A stretch of DNA of 40,609 nucleotides from a virus: the IMG/VR virus record IMGVR_UViG_3300006802_000202, positions 1 through 40,609 of that record. One strand, written 5' to 3'. The notes under the pieces were generated by a model. It made no database searches, had not been told where the DNA came from, and saw only the letters and a list, made by a program, of their open reading frames with translations. Shown here one piece after another: positions 21,969 to 31,794 of the stretch; the first letter of the stretch is position 1; every line of letters starts with the position of its first letter. Position numbers and translations under genes: made by a program.

Positions 21969-24325
21969 TGTCAAGTAATAATAGAATTTCAAATTTTGTA
22001 AATTCTCAAGTTCCTTTCTTTGTTAGAAATGATCATAGAACTTTTGTGTCTTTTCTTGAAGCTTATTATGAATATCTAGAGCAATCTGAACCCATATTAA
22101 AAGATGGTAAAGCCGTAGAAAGATCAAGAAACCTTTTAGATTATTTTGATATCGATAGAACACTGGACGATTTTACTGGAAAACTGTATAGTACATTTTT
22201 AAATGAATTTCCGGATACCGCACTTGTCGATAAAAAATTAATCTTGAAACATGCCAAAGATTTATATCGAGCAAAAGGCACAGAAAAGTCCATAAGATTT
22301 CTATTAAGAGCATTGTTTGGTAAAGAGATAGAGATTTACTATCCTAAAAAAGATATATTAAGAGCTTCGGATGGTAAATGGTATATACAAAGAACACTAA
22401 GGCTCGAAGACATAAGAATAGATAATACTTCTAATACATCGCTAGTTGCACTAGAAAAATTTATAGGAAGAGAAGTAAAAGGAAGAACTTCTAATGCTCT
22501 TTCTATTATAGAAAGGGCCGATAGGTTCTTTGAAGGCGGAACTCAAATCGATGAGCTAACAATTTCTTCCATTAGAGGATCATATGACAGCGGCGAAACA
22601 ATAATAACCACGTTTACTGAAAATGGATTGACCAAAAATGTCAGTGCCAATATTGTAGGTGAGGTGATTTCATCGATAGTAGTTAATAATCCAGGTTCAG
22701 GTTATATAACGGGAACTGTTGTTCCCGTTATCAGTAATACAGGTTCAGGTGCAATTGTAACCATTGGACAAGTATCGTCTGGTAGAATAAATTCTATTTC
22801 AGTCACTGAAGGTGGAGCCGGATATCAAATAGGTAACGATATTCTAATTACAGGTGGTGGTACAGGTGCAGGTGCTGCGGCCAATGTAAGTCTTGTGTTA
22901 GATGATAGTAGTGTGCATCCAAATTCTTATAATATTGTCATAAGTTTAATTTCAGCCGAAGCGAATACAGTTATAGGAAATACAACATATTCAAATTTAA
23001 ATTCATTAGTTATTGATCCTGCCAATAACTGGATACAAAACACTGTACAAACATTTGTCTATGGTAATACAGGTCCTGCAAGGGCTATTTTAGTATCAAA
23101 TCCTGGTGCAGGATATTCAGAAGTTCCAAGTTTCAGTGTTGTCGCCAACACTAGAATTGCCGAATTAGGTATATTAGGTCGTTTAGAAATTAATAATGGT
23201 GGAGAAGGGTATTTAATTGATGATGAAATACATTTCACTAACGTATTTGGTGGGTATGGCACAGGAGCTTTAGCTAAAGTTTCAAATGTAGGTACAAGCA
23301 ATACTATAACAGAAGTAGAATTTGTAGAAATGCCGGGGCATCTGGTTGGAGGATCCGGATACGATAAAGATTATCTTCCTATCGCAACGGTCGTTTCGTC
23401 TAATGGTAATGCTACAGGCGCAAATGTTTCTGTAGTTTGTCTATTAGGAGATGGCGCAAGTTTCTTCTCGGCCAACTCTACATTAGGAGCCATTAGAAAT
23501 TTCACAATAATAAACAGAGGTCGAGGATATACTCCCGGCGAACCTACATTAAATCTTAGTGCTTTCGGTGATGGCACGGCGCAAGCCTCCATAACCGTTG
23601 CGGAAGGACTTTTCACTTATGAAGGACGATATCTAAATGATGACGGGTTCTTAAGTTCGTCGAATTATTTGGAAGACAGAGATTATTATCAGAATTATTC
23701 TTATGTGATTAGAATCAAAGAATCTTTAAATAATTATAAAAAAGTAGTTAGAGAATTATTTAATCCATCTGGAATGAATTTCTTTGGCGAATATCTCTAT
23801 CAGAATATCGACGAAGAATATGATGCACCAGCAGATGCAGAAGATGTATTGAAAAATAAAATAACTGTTCAAACTTATACCAAGACTGCCAATCTGATCA
23901 ATGTAACATATATTTCTCATAATTTATCAACAGGAAATAACGTGACGCTCGAATTCGCTTCTGGTGGATATTCGAATGTTAAGAACGGAATATATAATGT
24001 GGTTTCGACCACAACAGACACATTTAATGTTAAGTTAGAACCACAAATTTCTGCGATAACTATTAATGATGCTGGTGCATTATATAACTCAAATAGTTTC
24101 TTAATATTTACTGGCGGCGGAGGATCAGGCGCTAACGCTAAATACACCACAAATGCAAATGGTTCAATTATTTCTGTTGTGATAAACGATTTCGGCAGAG
24201 GATACACTAGTGAACCAACTGTCACTGCGAATGGATCAAATTCAACTCCTGCTACATTTAATGTAACACTACTTTACGCAAATAACACATCCGGTTCAGT
24301 AAATGTTGGTAAAATTTTGATATAA
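21968..24325 (+). CDS. 7: gp7-like baseplate wedge protein with many Gly-Tyr beta units
   Basis: The protein has 785 residues (T4 gp7: 1032). The N-terminal FVRNDHRTFVSFLEAYYEYLEQ and LYRAKGTEKSIRFLLRALFG match wedge proteins that follow gp6 in marine T4-like phages and are distantly like P2 gpI. The rest is made largely of Gly-rich units such as VNNPGSGYITG, TEGGAGYQIGND, VSNPGAGYSEVP, NNGGEGYLIDDE, INRGRGYTPGEP and INDFGRGYTSEP, at about 230-310, 375-550 and 695-770. Between them is a conserved part with YYQNYSYVIRIKESLNNYKKV. gp7 joins gp6 and gp10 in the wedge. The beta units may carry surface loops. Confidence 0.85.
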   Translation: MSSNNRISNFVNSQVPFFVRNDHRTFVSFLEAYYEYLEQSEPILKDGKAVERSRNLLDYFDIDRTLDDFTGKLYSTFLNEFPDTALVDKKLILKHAKDLYRAKGTEKSIRFLLRALFGKEIEIYYPKKDILRASDGKWYIQRTLRLEDIRIDNTSNTSLVALEKFIGREVKGRTSNALSIIERADRFFEGGTQIDELTISSIRGSYDSGETIITTFTENGLTKNVSANIVGEVISSIVVNNPGSGYITGTVVPVISNTGSGAIVTIGQVSSGRINSISVTEGGAGYQIGNDILITGGGTGAGAAANVSLVLDDSSVHPNSYNIVISLISAEANTVIGNTTYSNLNSLVIDPANNWIQNTVQTFVYGNTGPARAILVSNPGAGYSEVPSFSVVANTRIAELGILGRLEINNGGEGYLIDDEIHFTNVFGGYGTGALAKVSNVGTSNTITEVEFVEMPGHLVGGSGYDKDYLPIATVVSSNGNATGANVSVVCLLGDGASFFSANSTLGAIRNFTIINRGRGYTPGEPTLNLSAFGDGTAQASITVAEGLFTYEGRYLNDDGFLSSSNYLEDRDYYQNYSYVIRIKESLNNYKKVVRELFNPSGMNFFGEYLYQNIDEEYDAPADAEDVLKNKITVQTYTKTANLINVTYISHNLSTGNNVTLEFASGGYSNVKNGIYNVVSTTTDTFNVKLEPQISAITINDAGALYNSNSFLIFTGGGGSGANAKYTTNANGSIISVVINDFGRGYTSEPTVTANGSNSTPATFNVTLLYANNTSGSVNVGKILI

Positions 24326-24328
24326 ATA
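24321..24328 (+). promoter_or_regulatory. T4-type late promoter before gp8
   Basis: Exact TATAAATA that begins inside the last codons of gp7 and ends 27 bases before the gp8 ATG. A second start for the outer wedge genes gp8 and the giant DUF4815-type gene. Confidence 0.8.
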
Positions 24329-24354
24329 TCGTAAAGAAGGATTTTTTAATCTAA

Positions 24355-25692
24355 ATGACAACATCATCGACCTTTATTGATCTAAGAATTAATAACGCAG
24401 AGCAACTCAAAGAGTCTGTCTCAGAACCTGCGCCAAACACGAAACTATATTTAACATATGGTAAGACAGGTACATGGGCTAATGATTCTAATCCTCCTGT
24501 CTCAAACACTTCATATTCAACATTATATGAAGTATGGCGATACATGGTTGGTGGCAAGAAGATTACTGGTGCAGATATTCATCATATCATACCTAGAAAT
24601 AATTGGACAGCTAACACAGTATATACAGAATATGATGATTTAAATACCGATCTTTTCGGTATCAATAGTAAAATGACAATTGTAAATAATGAATATAATG
24701 TTTATAAATGTATTGCTAATAATTCTGGCGCAAATTCAACTATCGAACCAACATCAGTAAATAGAGATACAATAATTGAAACCTCTGACGGTTATAGGTG
24801 GAAATTCATGTATACTATTTCCGATTCTGATAAATTGAGATTCGTAACAGATTCATATATTCCAGTTCAAACTCTAATTGCTGACGAAGGTTCTATACAA
24901 TGGCAAGTGCAAGAGGCGGCTATCGATGGTGCAATTAATTATATAAAAGTAACAAACGGTGGTTCAGGATATACAAACACATCAAATATATTAGTGACAA
25001 TATCAGGTGATGGTCAATCGGCTACAGCTACGGCCAATATAAATGTTACTTCACAAACAGTTTCAAGTATTATTATAACCGATCCTGGAATAAATTATAC
25101 GAGAGCCACAGTTTCAATATCCGGCGGTGGCGGTACAAATGCAGCAGCTAGAGCAATCATTTCTCCACCTGGTGGACACGGTAAAAATCCAATATATGAG
25201 CTTGGTGGAAAAGATTTAATGTTCAACACCAGGATTATAGGCAGCGAAGGAGATATTCTTCCTGTCACAAACGATTATAGACAGATTGCTATAATCAAGG
25301 ATCCTCTTCTAGAAGGAACCTCAAATGTTTCTGCCAATGCCGCATTTCTACAAGCATTGACTCTTATTACAGCAGCCGAAAGTTCAGGTGATTTTATAGA
25401 AGATGAAATAATATATCAAGGTGGAACAGTCGATACTGCAACATTTAAAGGTGTCGTTTTAAGATGGGATTCTACAAATAGTACTGTATATGTTATAAAT
25501 ACAGAAGGAACGCCGGCCGCTGGGTCGATAACGGGTGAACAATCTCTCACCGTAAGATTTTTAATTGCGGATGGCATTATTGAAGGTGATTTGGAGCCGC
25601 ACACCGGCAAAATATTATATGTTGATAATATAGGACCTATTTCTAGGGCCGCCGACCAAACTGAAGATTTTAAGATTATTATTAAATTTTAA
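24355..25692 (+). CDS. 8: gp8-like baseplate wedge protein
   Basis: The protein has 445 residues (T4 gp8: 334). The conserved start includes LYLTYGKTGTWANDSNPP, YEVWRYMVGGKKI and NVYKCIANNSGANSTIEP, then GYRWKFMYTISDSDKLRF, all typical of gp8. An extra beta unit at about 195-270 (VTNGGSGYTNTSN, ITDPGINYTRATVSISGGGG) accounts for much of the added length. gp8 dimerises and links gp7 and gp10 in the outer wedge. Confidence 0.92.
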   Translation: MTTSSTFIDLRINNAEQLKESVSEPAPNTKLYLTYGKTGTWANDSNPPVSNTSYSTLYEVWRYMVGGKKITGADIHHIIPRNNWTANTVYTEYDDLNTDLFGINSKMTIVNNEYNVYKCIANNSGANSTIEPTSVNRDTIIETSDGYRWKFMYTISDSDKLRFVTDSYIPVQTLIADEGSIQWQVQEAAIDGAINYIKVTNGGSGYTNTSNILVTISGDGQSATATANINVTSQTVSSIIITDPGINYTRATVSISGGGGTNAAARAIISPPGGHGKNPIYELGGKDLMFNTRIIGSEGDILPVTNDYRQIAIIKDPLLEGTSNVSANAAFLQALTLITAAESSGDFIEDEIIYQGGTVDTATFKGVVLRWDSTNSTVYVINTEGTPAAGSITGEQSLTVRFLIADGIIEGDLEPHTGKILYVDNIGPISRAADQTEDFKIIIKF

Positions 25693-25706
25693 AAGGGAAA
25701 AATAAA

Positions 25707-28700
25707 ATGGCAGATGCCACACTTAATGTAGCAAATTCGACACTTACAACCGATTTCAATGTAACTCCTTATTATGATGACTATGATGTATCGAAGAATT
25801 TCTACAGAATACTTTATCGTCCAGGTTTCGCGGTGCAGGCTCGCGAACTTACGCAGATGCAAACCCTTTTACAAAAACAGATTGATCGTTTTGGTAAACA
25901 TGTTTTCAGAGAAGGTAGTATAGTTCTACCTGGTCAATTCTCTATCGAAAAAGATGTTGATTATATTAAAATTAAAGATTTAAATTCTTCTAATGTCTCG
26001 GTAAATGTTAACGATTTTCTCAACAAAGAAGTTTTTGGACAAACAAATGGTATCAAAGGTTATGTAATTGATGCGAGAGACGGTGTTGAGACAACGGCTA
26101 ACACAAAAACTCTATATGTTCGATACCAATCGGGTTCATTGACTAATACCAGTATCAAAGTTTTTGTTGATGACGAACCACTAACATCTAATGCCGGCAA
26201 TGTCACACTAATTAGTGCAAATTCCACAGGTAAAGGTTCTAGATTTGTTATTTCTGAAGGTGTTGTTTTTGCCAAGGAACATTTCATTTATTTCCCATCA
26301 CAATCTATTGTTATAGATCGTTATGGATCTAGTCCAACATGTAGAGTTGGTTTTAATATAACAGAAGATATTATTAGATATACTGATGACGCCTCACTTC
26401 TCGATCCCGCACTAGAAGCTTCTAATTTCCAAGCACCAGGTGCGGATAGACTTAAGCTTACTCCAACACTAGCCGTACTAGATATTAATGATACAACGGG
26501 TGCACCAAATTTCGTCGAACTTCTAACTATTAGAGACGGCGTTATTGAAGAGCTTTATGATAGACCACAATATAATGTTCTTCGCGACGAAATGGCAAAA
26601 AGAACTTCGGACGAATCTGGTGATTATTATGTGAATGGTCTAGGAGTAAGATTGCGCGAACATAAAGATACAGGAATAAATGGTGGTCTATATGCTAACG
26701 GCAACACATCTCTACTAGCAGTTGGTGTCGAGCCTGGTACAGCATATGTTAAGGGATATGAAGTCGGTCTTCTAGGCAATACAAAATATGTTTCTGTCGA
26801 AAAAGGTCTAACATATGGAAATATAAGCGGCCAACTAGCTTCCGCTTCGATGGGAAATTATATAAACATCAATGAAGCAGTAGGCACAGTTGAACTGGAT
26901 CAAGGAACACTAATACAACTTTATGACACCGCACAGAAAAGAATCACAGAAAATAAATGGTCTGATGCTGCTCAAACTGGAACATTAATTGGTAATGCAA
27001 GGGTACAAACTATTGAATATGATTCTGGCAATCTAGGAACGGCGCAAGGCGGTCTAAAACTATATCTCTATGATATCAAGATGAATGGTGTAAACTCTTT
27101 TGCTAATGTAAAGAGTGTCTATCTTGATAATTCGACGGATGCTGATTTCGGTGCCGATGTTATACTTGAATCCAACAATGCGGTTCTACAAGAACCTACA
27201 ATTTCAACTTTGTTATATGCTACAGGTGTACCTTTTACTAGAACAATTCGCGATTCTTTAAATGCTGTTGATACTTCATTCTCTTTCAAGAAAACGGAAT
27301 CTGCAACAATAAGTTCTGTAGGACAATTTACTGTTTCTACAACCTCTCCAGAAACTCTTCCTTATGGTGTAACAACACTAAGTTCTTCTCAAAAGAATGA
27401 TATTCTTGTTGTTATAAACGAGGATTGTAGTGTTCCTCTCGTTGGAACAGTTGCAGGAACTTCCGGTGCCAATACTCTTACAGGTACCTTAACTAAATTT
27501 ACATCATTGAATCCTGGCGACAAGATTGAATTTTCTAATGTCGGTGGTCCTACCGGTGTTTATACAATTTATTCGATTACCGATAATGTAAATATGCAAT
27601 TGGTTGGAAATCTCAATGAAAATTCGACCGCAAATGATATAGTTAAAATTTTCAAGAAAGGTGATATACTCGATCTTGATGCTAAAGGTTCTTCGGGCAA
27701 TCTAGGTGCACCAAGAGTTGTTACACAAACAGCAACAGATTCTATGACAATCGATCTAAAGGAAGATTTTGGAGCAACCAAAGGTGCTGTGATTTCTTAT
27801 CGTGCTTCCAGAAGCCCCGCTAGAGAATCGGCTAAAGTTCTGAACACACTCAACTTTACTCAAATAAACTGTGCGACACATACAGCAGGCGTCACAGGAC
27901 CATATAGTCTAGGTGTTGCAGATATTTATAGATTAAGACAGATTAGAAAAGATAGTTCCGCTTTCACATCAAATACACAAGGAATAGATGTTACAAGTTC
28001 ATTCACATTTGATAACGGACAAAGAGACCAGTTCTATGATTTCGCCTCTATCACACCTAAGGGAATAACACTCACTTCTGGTGATAAACTTCTTATCGAA
28101 TATGATGCTTTTACACCAAGTTTCTCTTCGGGTGCAGGTTATTTTTCAGTCGATTCATATAATGAAAATGGTGCTAATGTTGCTATCGAAACTATTCCTA
28201 TATTCACTTCGCCTGTCACAAAGAGACAGTATGATTTAAGAGATCATCTTGATTTTAGACCCGTAAAGTCGAATACAGCAAGTTTTGGTACGGCAGTTTC
28301 GGCAGCGACAACAAATCCATCAACCTTTGCCAATTTCTTTACAAACGGTACAGGACTAAAAATACCAGCAGCTTCAAGCCAAATTTCATATGATTATTCT
28401 TTTTATAAAGCAAGGCGCGATTTGGTTGTAATAGACAAGAACGGCACCATATCGATAATCAAAGGTATTCCAGATGAAAATCCTGTAACACCTCTTGTTC
28501 CAGAAAATACCATGGCACTAGCCGCACTCTATATTGCTCCATTTCCCTCTCTAGCACCAAATTATGCACAATTACTTAATAGGAAAGACCTATCGAGCCT
28601 TTCAAGGAAACTCTCTAACAAGAGATTTACAATGAAAGATATCGGTACTCTCCGTGACCGAATCGTAAATCTAGAGTATTATGCAAGCTTAACAACACTA

Positions 28701-31574
28701 GAGAAATCTGCCGTCGATCTACAAGTACTCGATGAAAATGGACTGAATAGATTCAAGAATGGTATATTTGTCGATACTTTCCGTGATCACTCACTAGGAG
28801 ATACAGAAAGTCCAGCTTATAGCATTGTTGTAGATAAGGACGAAAAGAGTATCAGACCAATCTATACAATGGATTCATTTAGATACCAAAGAAAAGCCAA
28901 TACAGGTGTCGTCATAACGGGTGACCTAGCGACACTACCCTATACAGAAGCCAATGTCATTGTACAAAATAAAGCAACATCGGCTAGAAATATTGAAGTG
29001 TCGTCCTATAGATTTATCGGTAATCTATATCTAACACCAAGCGAAGATATGTGGGTAGATACTCAATATCTAGAAGATAACGCTGTAACGATAGGACCAA
29101 ATGGTAATAATCTTCCACAACCTACCGCCACAGAATGGAATTCATGGCAAAAGAAGGTTGTTGGCTATAAGCTTTATAACAAAAAAACAGGTAAACTACT
29201 AGCAACGTTTGATGCGAATGAAAAAGACCTTGCATTTAATAACGCTTATTATCTCTCTAGAAATGTTACATTCAATAAGAATACACTAGGTTTAACAGGA
29301 TCCAAGTTTGAGTCTATTGTTGAAACAGTATATGAATCCTCAAGAACGGGCACAGAAACATTCCCGGGCATTTCTGAAGATTCTGAATCTCTAGGTAATA
29401 GAATCGTCGATGTTGGTATTATTCCTTATATTAGACCACAAACTATCAAACTAAATGCAAGAGGTCTAAAAGCTAATACAAAGTTCTTCGTATACTTCGA
29501 TGGCGAAAATCTTACAGGCAATACAACACCTCTTACTGTAAGCGAATACAATTTAACTTTCCCTGTAAGTGCAACAACAGACGGTGAAGGTGATGATATT
29601 ATATCCGATGCTTCGGGTGAAGTGTATGCGTATCTAAGACTGCCTTCGGAGAAGAGATTTAGAACAGGTACAAAAGAAGTTGTCATAACAGATAGTCCAA
29701 CCAATTCAGAAGCTGATGCCAGTTCAGCCGCCAAATCATATTTTGTGTCTCAAGGTCTTGTTCAATATAAACAAGATACGATTCTTACAACTAGACAAGT
29801 TATACAACTAGAAAAAGAGGTAACAGATGTTAAAACCTCTACTACACAATATACACAACCTCTAGGACCATCTTGTACTGCATATTCGTTCTTGGCCAAA
29901 GCTCCTGAAGGTGAAGAAGGTCTGTTCCTTACTAGTGTCGATCTTTATTTCCAAGCCAAGCATCCTACACTAGGTGTTTGGGTAGAAATTAGAGAAATGA
30001 ATAGTGCTGGTGGTATTACTCGAAATCAAGTACCATTCTCGGAAGTCTGGATACCTTCAAGTGAAATACAGGTTAGTGCTGATGCGTCTGTAGCACAGAA
30101 GATTACTTTCCCATCACCAGTATTCTTGTATAATGATACACAGTATGCATTTGTCATACACACAATTGGTCTAAATCCTGATACATATCTTTGGATATCT
30201 AGACTGGGTGAAATTGATATCGAAACAAATACTTCAGTAACAGCCAGACCTCTTACTGGAACACTATACACAACCAATAACAATCTAAATTGGGATATTG
30301 TTCCAGATGTTGACCTTAAGATTACATTTAGACGAGCAGCGTTTACAACAGGTTCGGCAGGAACAATTGATATTGCAAACCTGCCTGTTGAAAAGCTAAC
30401 TATCAAGGATGTTTCGGCTCCTCTCAATACTTATGGTGAAACTTTTGTCGGTAATGATATTTTAACACTGTCATCCATTTCGGGAGGAACCATAGCAACA
30501 GGCGACTTCATAGTAGGCGACACTTCTACTGTAAATTCATCTGTATTAACTATAGGCGGCTCACTCTACACTATGTCAAATACAGGATATACACTAAATG
30601 AAACTGCGAATGTTGCTAACAATCTTGGATTAAGAGGAATTACCGCCTCTATCACAGGAATAAAAAGAGCAACCGCTACACTTGCCAGCTACAAAGCCGG
30701 CGCTAATGTATATACAGCAGAATTTATATCCTCGAACGGCAATTTCCGAGTGAATGATATTATCAGAGGAACATCTTCTGGTGCAACCGCAAATGTTGTA
30801 TCTGTGGATAACTATAGATATTCTGTTGTCGATTTCGAACCATCATATCTAAACTTTGGAAAAACCAGCATAGAATTTGGTATGAAGTCAACAGTTAATT
30901 CTACCAATACTCTAGCATCATCTTATACCACAATTAATGACAACGACAACTATTATTTTGGTGAAGAACAGGTCATTCTTTCAAGAACCAATGAAGTAAA
31001 CGCACTAGGTTCGGAGCAATCGAATCAAATTAGAGTTACTATGTCCAGTTCTTCAGAGTTCTTGTCACCAGTTCTAGACCTAAGTAGAACACACTCTGTT
31101 TATGTCGATAATATTATCAACGCAAACACTCTTAATGAAAACACAGCTTCAAGTGGAGCCCTAACAAACAAGTATATCTCAAAGCCAATAACTCTGGCAG
31201 AAGGTCAAGATGCAGAGGACCTACTTGTCATTATAACAGGATATAGACCACCCACATCTGATATAAAGATTTGGGCAAAGATACTAAATTCTGAAGACGG
31301 TGAGGCATTTGATGATTCGCCATGGATTGAAATGGAAAAAGTCGATGACTCTATATATTCTTCGGCGGCTGACCTCGACGATTTTAAAGAATTTTCATTT
31401 AAATTCGCAAGTACAAATTTGACGGGTACCAATGGTGAAGTCCAATATACAAACTCGCAAGGTATTACTTTCACAGGATTTAAGTATTTTTCGATAAAAA
31501 TTGGTCTTTCTGCAACAAATAGTGCAGTTGTTCCGAGAGTCGCGGACCTCAGAGCATTAGCTTTACAATTATAA
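25707..31574 (+). CDS. Giant gp10/DUF4815-type baseplate structural protein
   Basis: The protein has 1955 residues and is the largest in the window. The N terminus (FNVTPYYDDYDVSKNFYRIL, RPGFAVQARELTQMQTLL, FGKHVFREGSIVLPG) is the DUF4815 opening found in virion proteins of many T4-like phages, where it stands at the gp9/gp10 position. The centre holds YDLRDHLDFRPVKSN and LYIAPFPSLAPNYAQLLNRK, and LRDRIVNLEYYASLTTLEK. At about 1390-1510 there is a jelly-roll-like, possibly sugar-binding stretch (TSVDLYFQAKHPTLGVWVEI). Codon use is smoother and richer in C-ending codons than in its neighbours. It probably forms the outer wedge arm to which the fibres bind. Confidence 0.85.
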   Translation: MADATLNVANSTLTTDFNVTPYYDDYDVSKNFYRILYRPGFAVQARELTQMQTLLQKQIDRFGKHVFREGSIVLPGQFSIEKDVDYIKIKDLNSSNVSVNVNDFLNKEVFGQTNGIKGYVIDARDGVETTANTKTLYVRYQSGSLTNTSIKVFVDDEPLTSNAGNVTLISANSTGKGSRFVISEGVVFAKEHFIYFPSQSIVIDRYGSSPTCRVGFNITEDIIRYTDDASLLDPALEASNFQAPGADRLKLTPTLAVLDINDTTGAPNFVELLTIRDGVIEELYDRPQYNVLRDEMAKRTSDESGDYYVNGLGVRLREHKDTGINGGLYANGNTSLLAVGVEPGTAYVKGYEVGLLGNTKYVSVEKGLTYGNISGQLASASMGNYININEAVGTVELDQGTLIQLYDTAQKRITENKWSDAAQTGTLIGNARVQTIEYDSGNLGTAQGGLKLYLYDIKMNGVNSFANVKSVYLDNSTDADFGADVILESNNAVLQEPTISTLLYATGVPFTRTIRDSLNAVDTSFSFKKTESATISSVGQFTVSTTSPETLPYGVTTLSSSQKNDILVVINEDCSVPLVGTVAGTSGANTLTGTLTKFTSLNPGDKIEFSNVGGPTGVYTIYSITDNVNMQLVGNLNENSTANDIVKIFKKGDILDLDAKGSSGNLGAPRVVTQTATDSMTIDLKEDFGATKGAVISYRASRSPARESAKVLNTLNFTQINCATHTAGVTGPYSLGVADIYRLRQIRKDSSAFTSNTQGIDVTSSFTFDNGQRDQFYDFASITPKGITLTSGDKLLIEYDAFTPSFSSGAGYFSVDSYNENGANVAIETIPIFTSPVTKRQYDLRDHLDFRPVKSNTASFGTAVSAATTNPSTFANFFTNGTGLKIPAASSQISYDYSFYKARRDLVVIDKNGTISIIKGIPDENPVTPLVPENTMALAALYIAPFPSLAPNYAQLLNRKDLSSLSRKLSNKRFTMKDIGTLRDRIVNLEYYASLTTLEKSAVDLQVLDENGLNRFKNGIFVDTFRDHSLGDTESPAYSIVVDKDEKSIRPIYTMDSFRYQRKANTGVVITGDLATLPYTEANVIVQNKATSARNIEVSSYRFIGNLYLTPSEDMWVDTQYLEDNAVTIGPNGNNLPQPTATEWNSWQKKVVGYKLYNKKTGKLLATFDANEKDLAFNNAYYLSRNVTFNKNTLGLTGSKFESIVETVYESSRTGTETFPGISEDSESLGNRIVDVGIIPYIRPQTIKLNARGLKANTKFFVYFDGENLTGNTTPLTVSEYNLTFPVSATTDGEGDDIISDASGEVYAYLRLPSEKRFRTGTKEVVITDSPTNSEADASSAAKSYFVSQGLVQYKQDTILTTRQVIQLEKEVTDVKTSTTQYTQPLGPSCTAYSFLAKAPEGEEGLFLTSVDLYFQAKHPTLGVWVEIREMNSAGGITRNQVPFSEVWIPSSEIQVSADASVAQKITFPSPVFLYNDTQYAFVIHTIGLNPDTYLWISRLGEIDIETNTSVTARPLTGTLYTTNNNLNWDIVPDVDLKITFRRAAFTTGSAGTIDIANLPVEKLTIKDVSAPLNTYGETFVGNDILTLSSISGGTIATGDFIVGDTSTVNSSVLTIGGSLYTMSNTGYTLNETANVANNLGLRGITASITGIKRATATLASYKAGANVYTAEFISSNGNFRVNDIIRGTSSGATANVVSVDNYRYSVVDFEPSYLNFGKTSIEFGMKSTVNSTNTLASSYTTINDNDNYYFGEEQVILSRTNEVNALGSEQSNQIRVTMSSSSEFLSPVLDLSRTHSVYVDNIINANTLNENTASSGALTNKYISKPITLAEGQDAEDLLVIITGYRPPTSDIKIWAKILNSEDGEAFDDSPWIEMEKVDDSIYSSAADLDDFKEFSFKFASTNLTGTNGEVQYTNSQGITFTGFKYFSIKIGLSATNSAVVPRVADLRALALQL

Positions 31575-31592
31575 AAATAAAAGAGCGGAAAC

Positions 31593-31793
31593 ATGACTGA
31601 AGCAAAAACAGAAATACAAGGAATATACAAGGCGAGTGAAGGTGTACTAATAAATAAAGATAATGCAGGACTACAAAACTATAAACTTAGAAAAGCAAAA
31701 GAAAATAAAATTAACGAATTTGAAAAAAAGATTGAAGATTTGCAATCAGATATGAGCGAAATCAAGATACTTTTAAAGGGATTGGTAAAGTAA
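31593..31793 (+). CDS. Short coiled-coil protein at the fibre junction
   Basis: A 66-residue protein with IYKASEGVLINKDNAGLQNY followed by a long charged heptad helix (NEFEKKIEDLQSDMSEIKIL). Proteins with this opening (GVLINKDNAALQ type) sit before fibre genes in other T4-like phages. It could be a small virion adaptor or an assembly chaperone; the sequence does not decide. A GCGGAA stretch serves as ribosome site. It ends one base before the next gene. Confidence 0.7.
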   Translation: MTEAKTEIQGIYKASEGVLINKDNAGLQNYKLRKAKENKINEFEKKIEDLQSDMSEIKILLKGLVK

Positions 31794-31794
31794 T

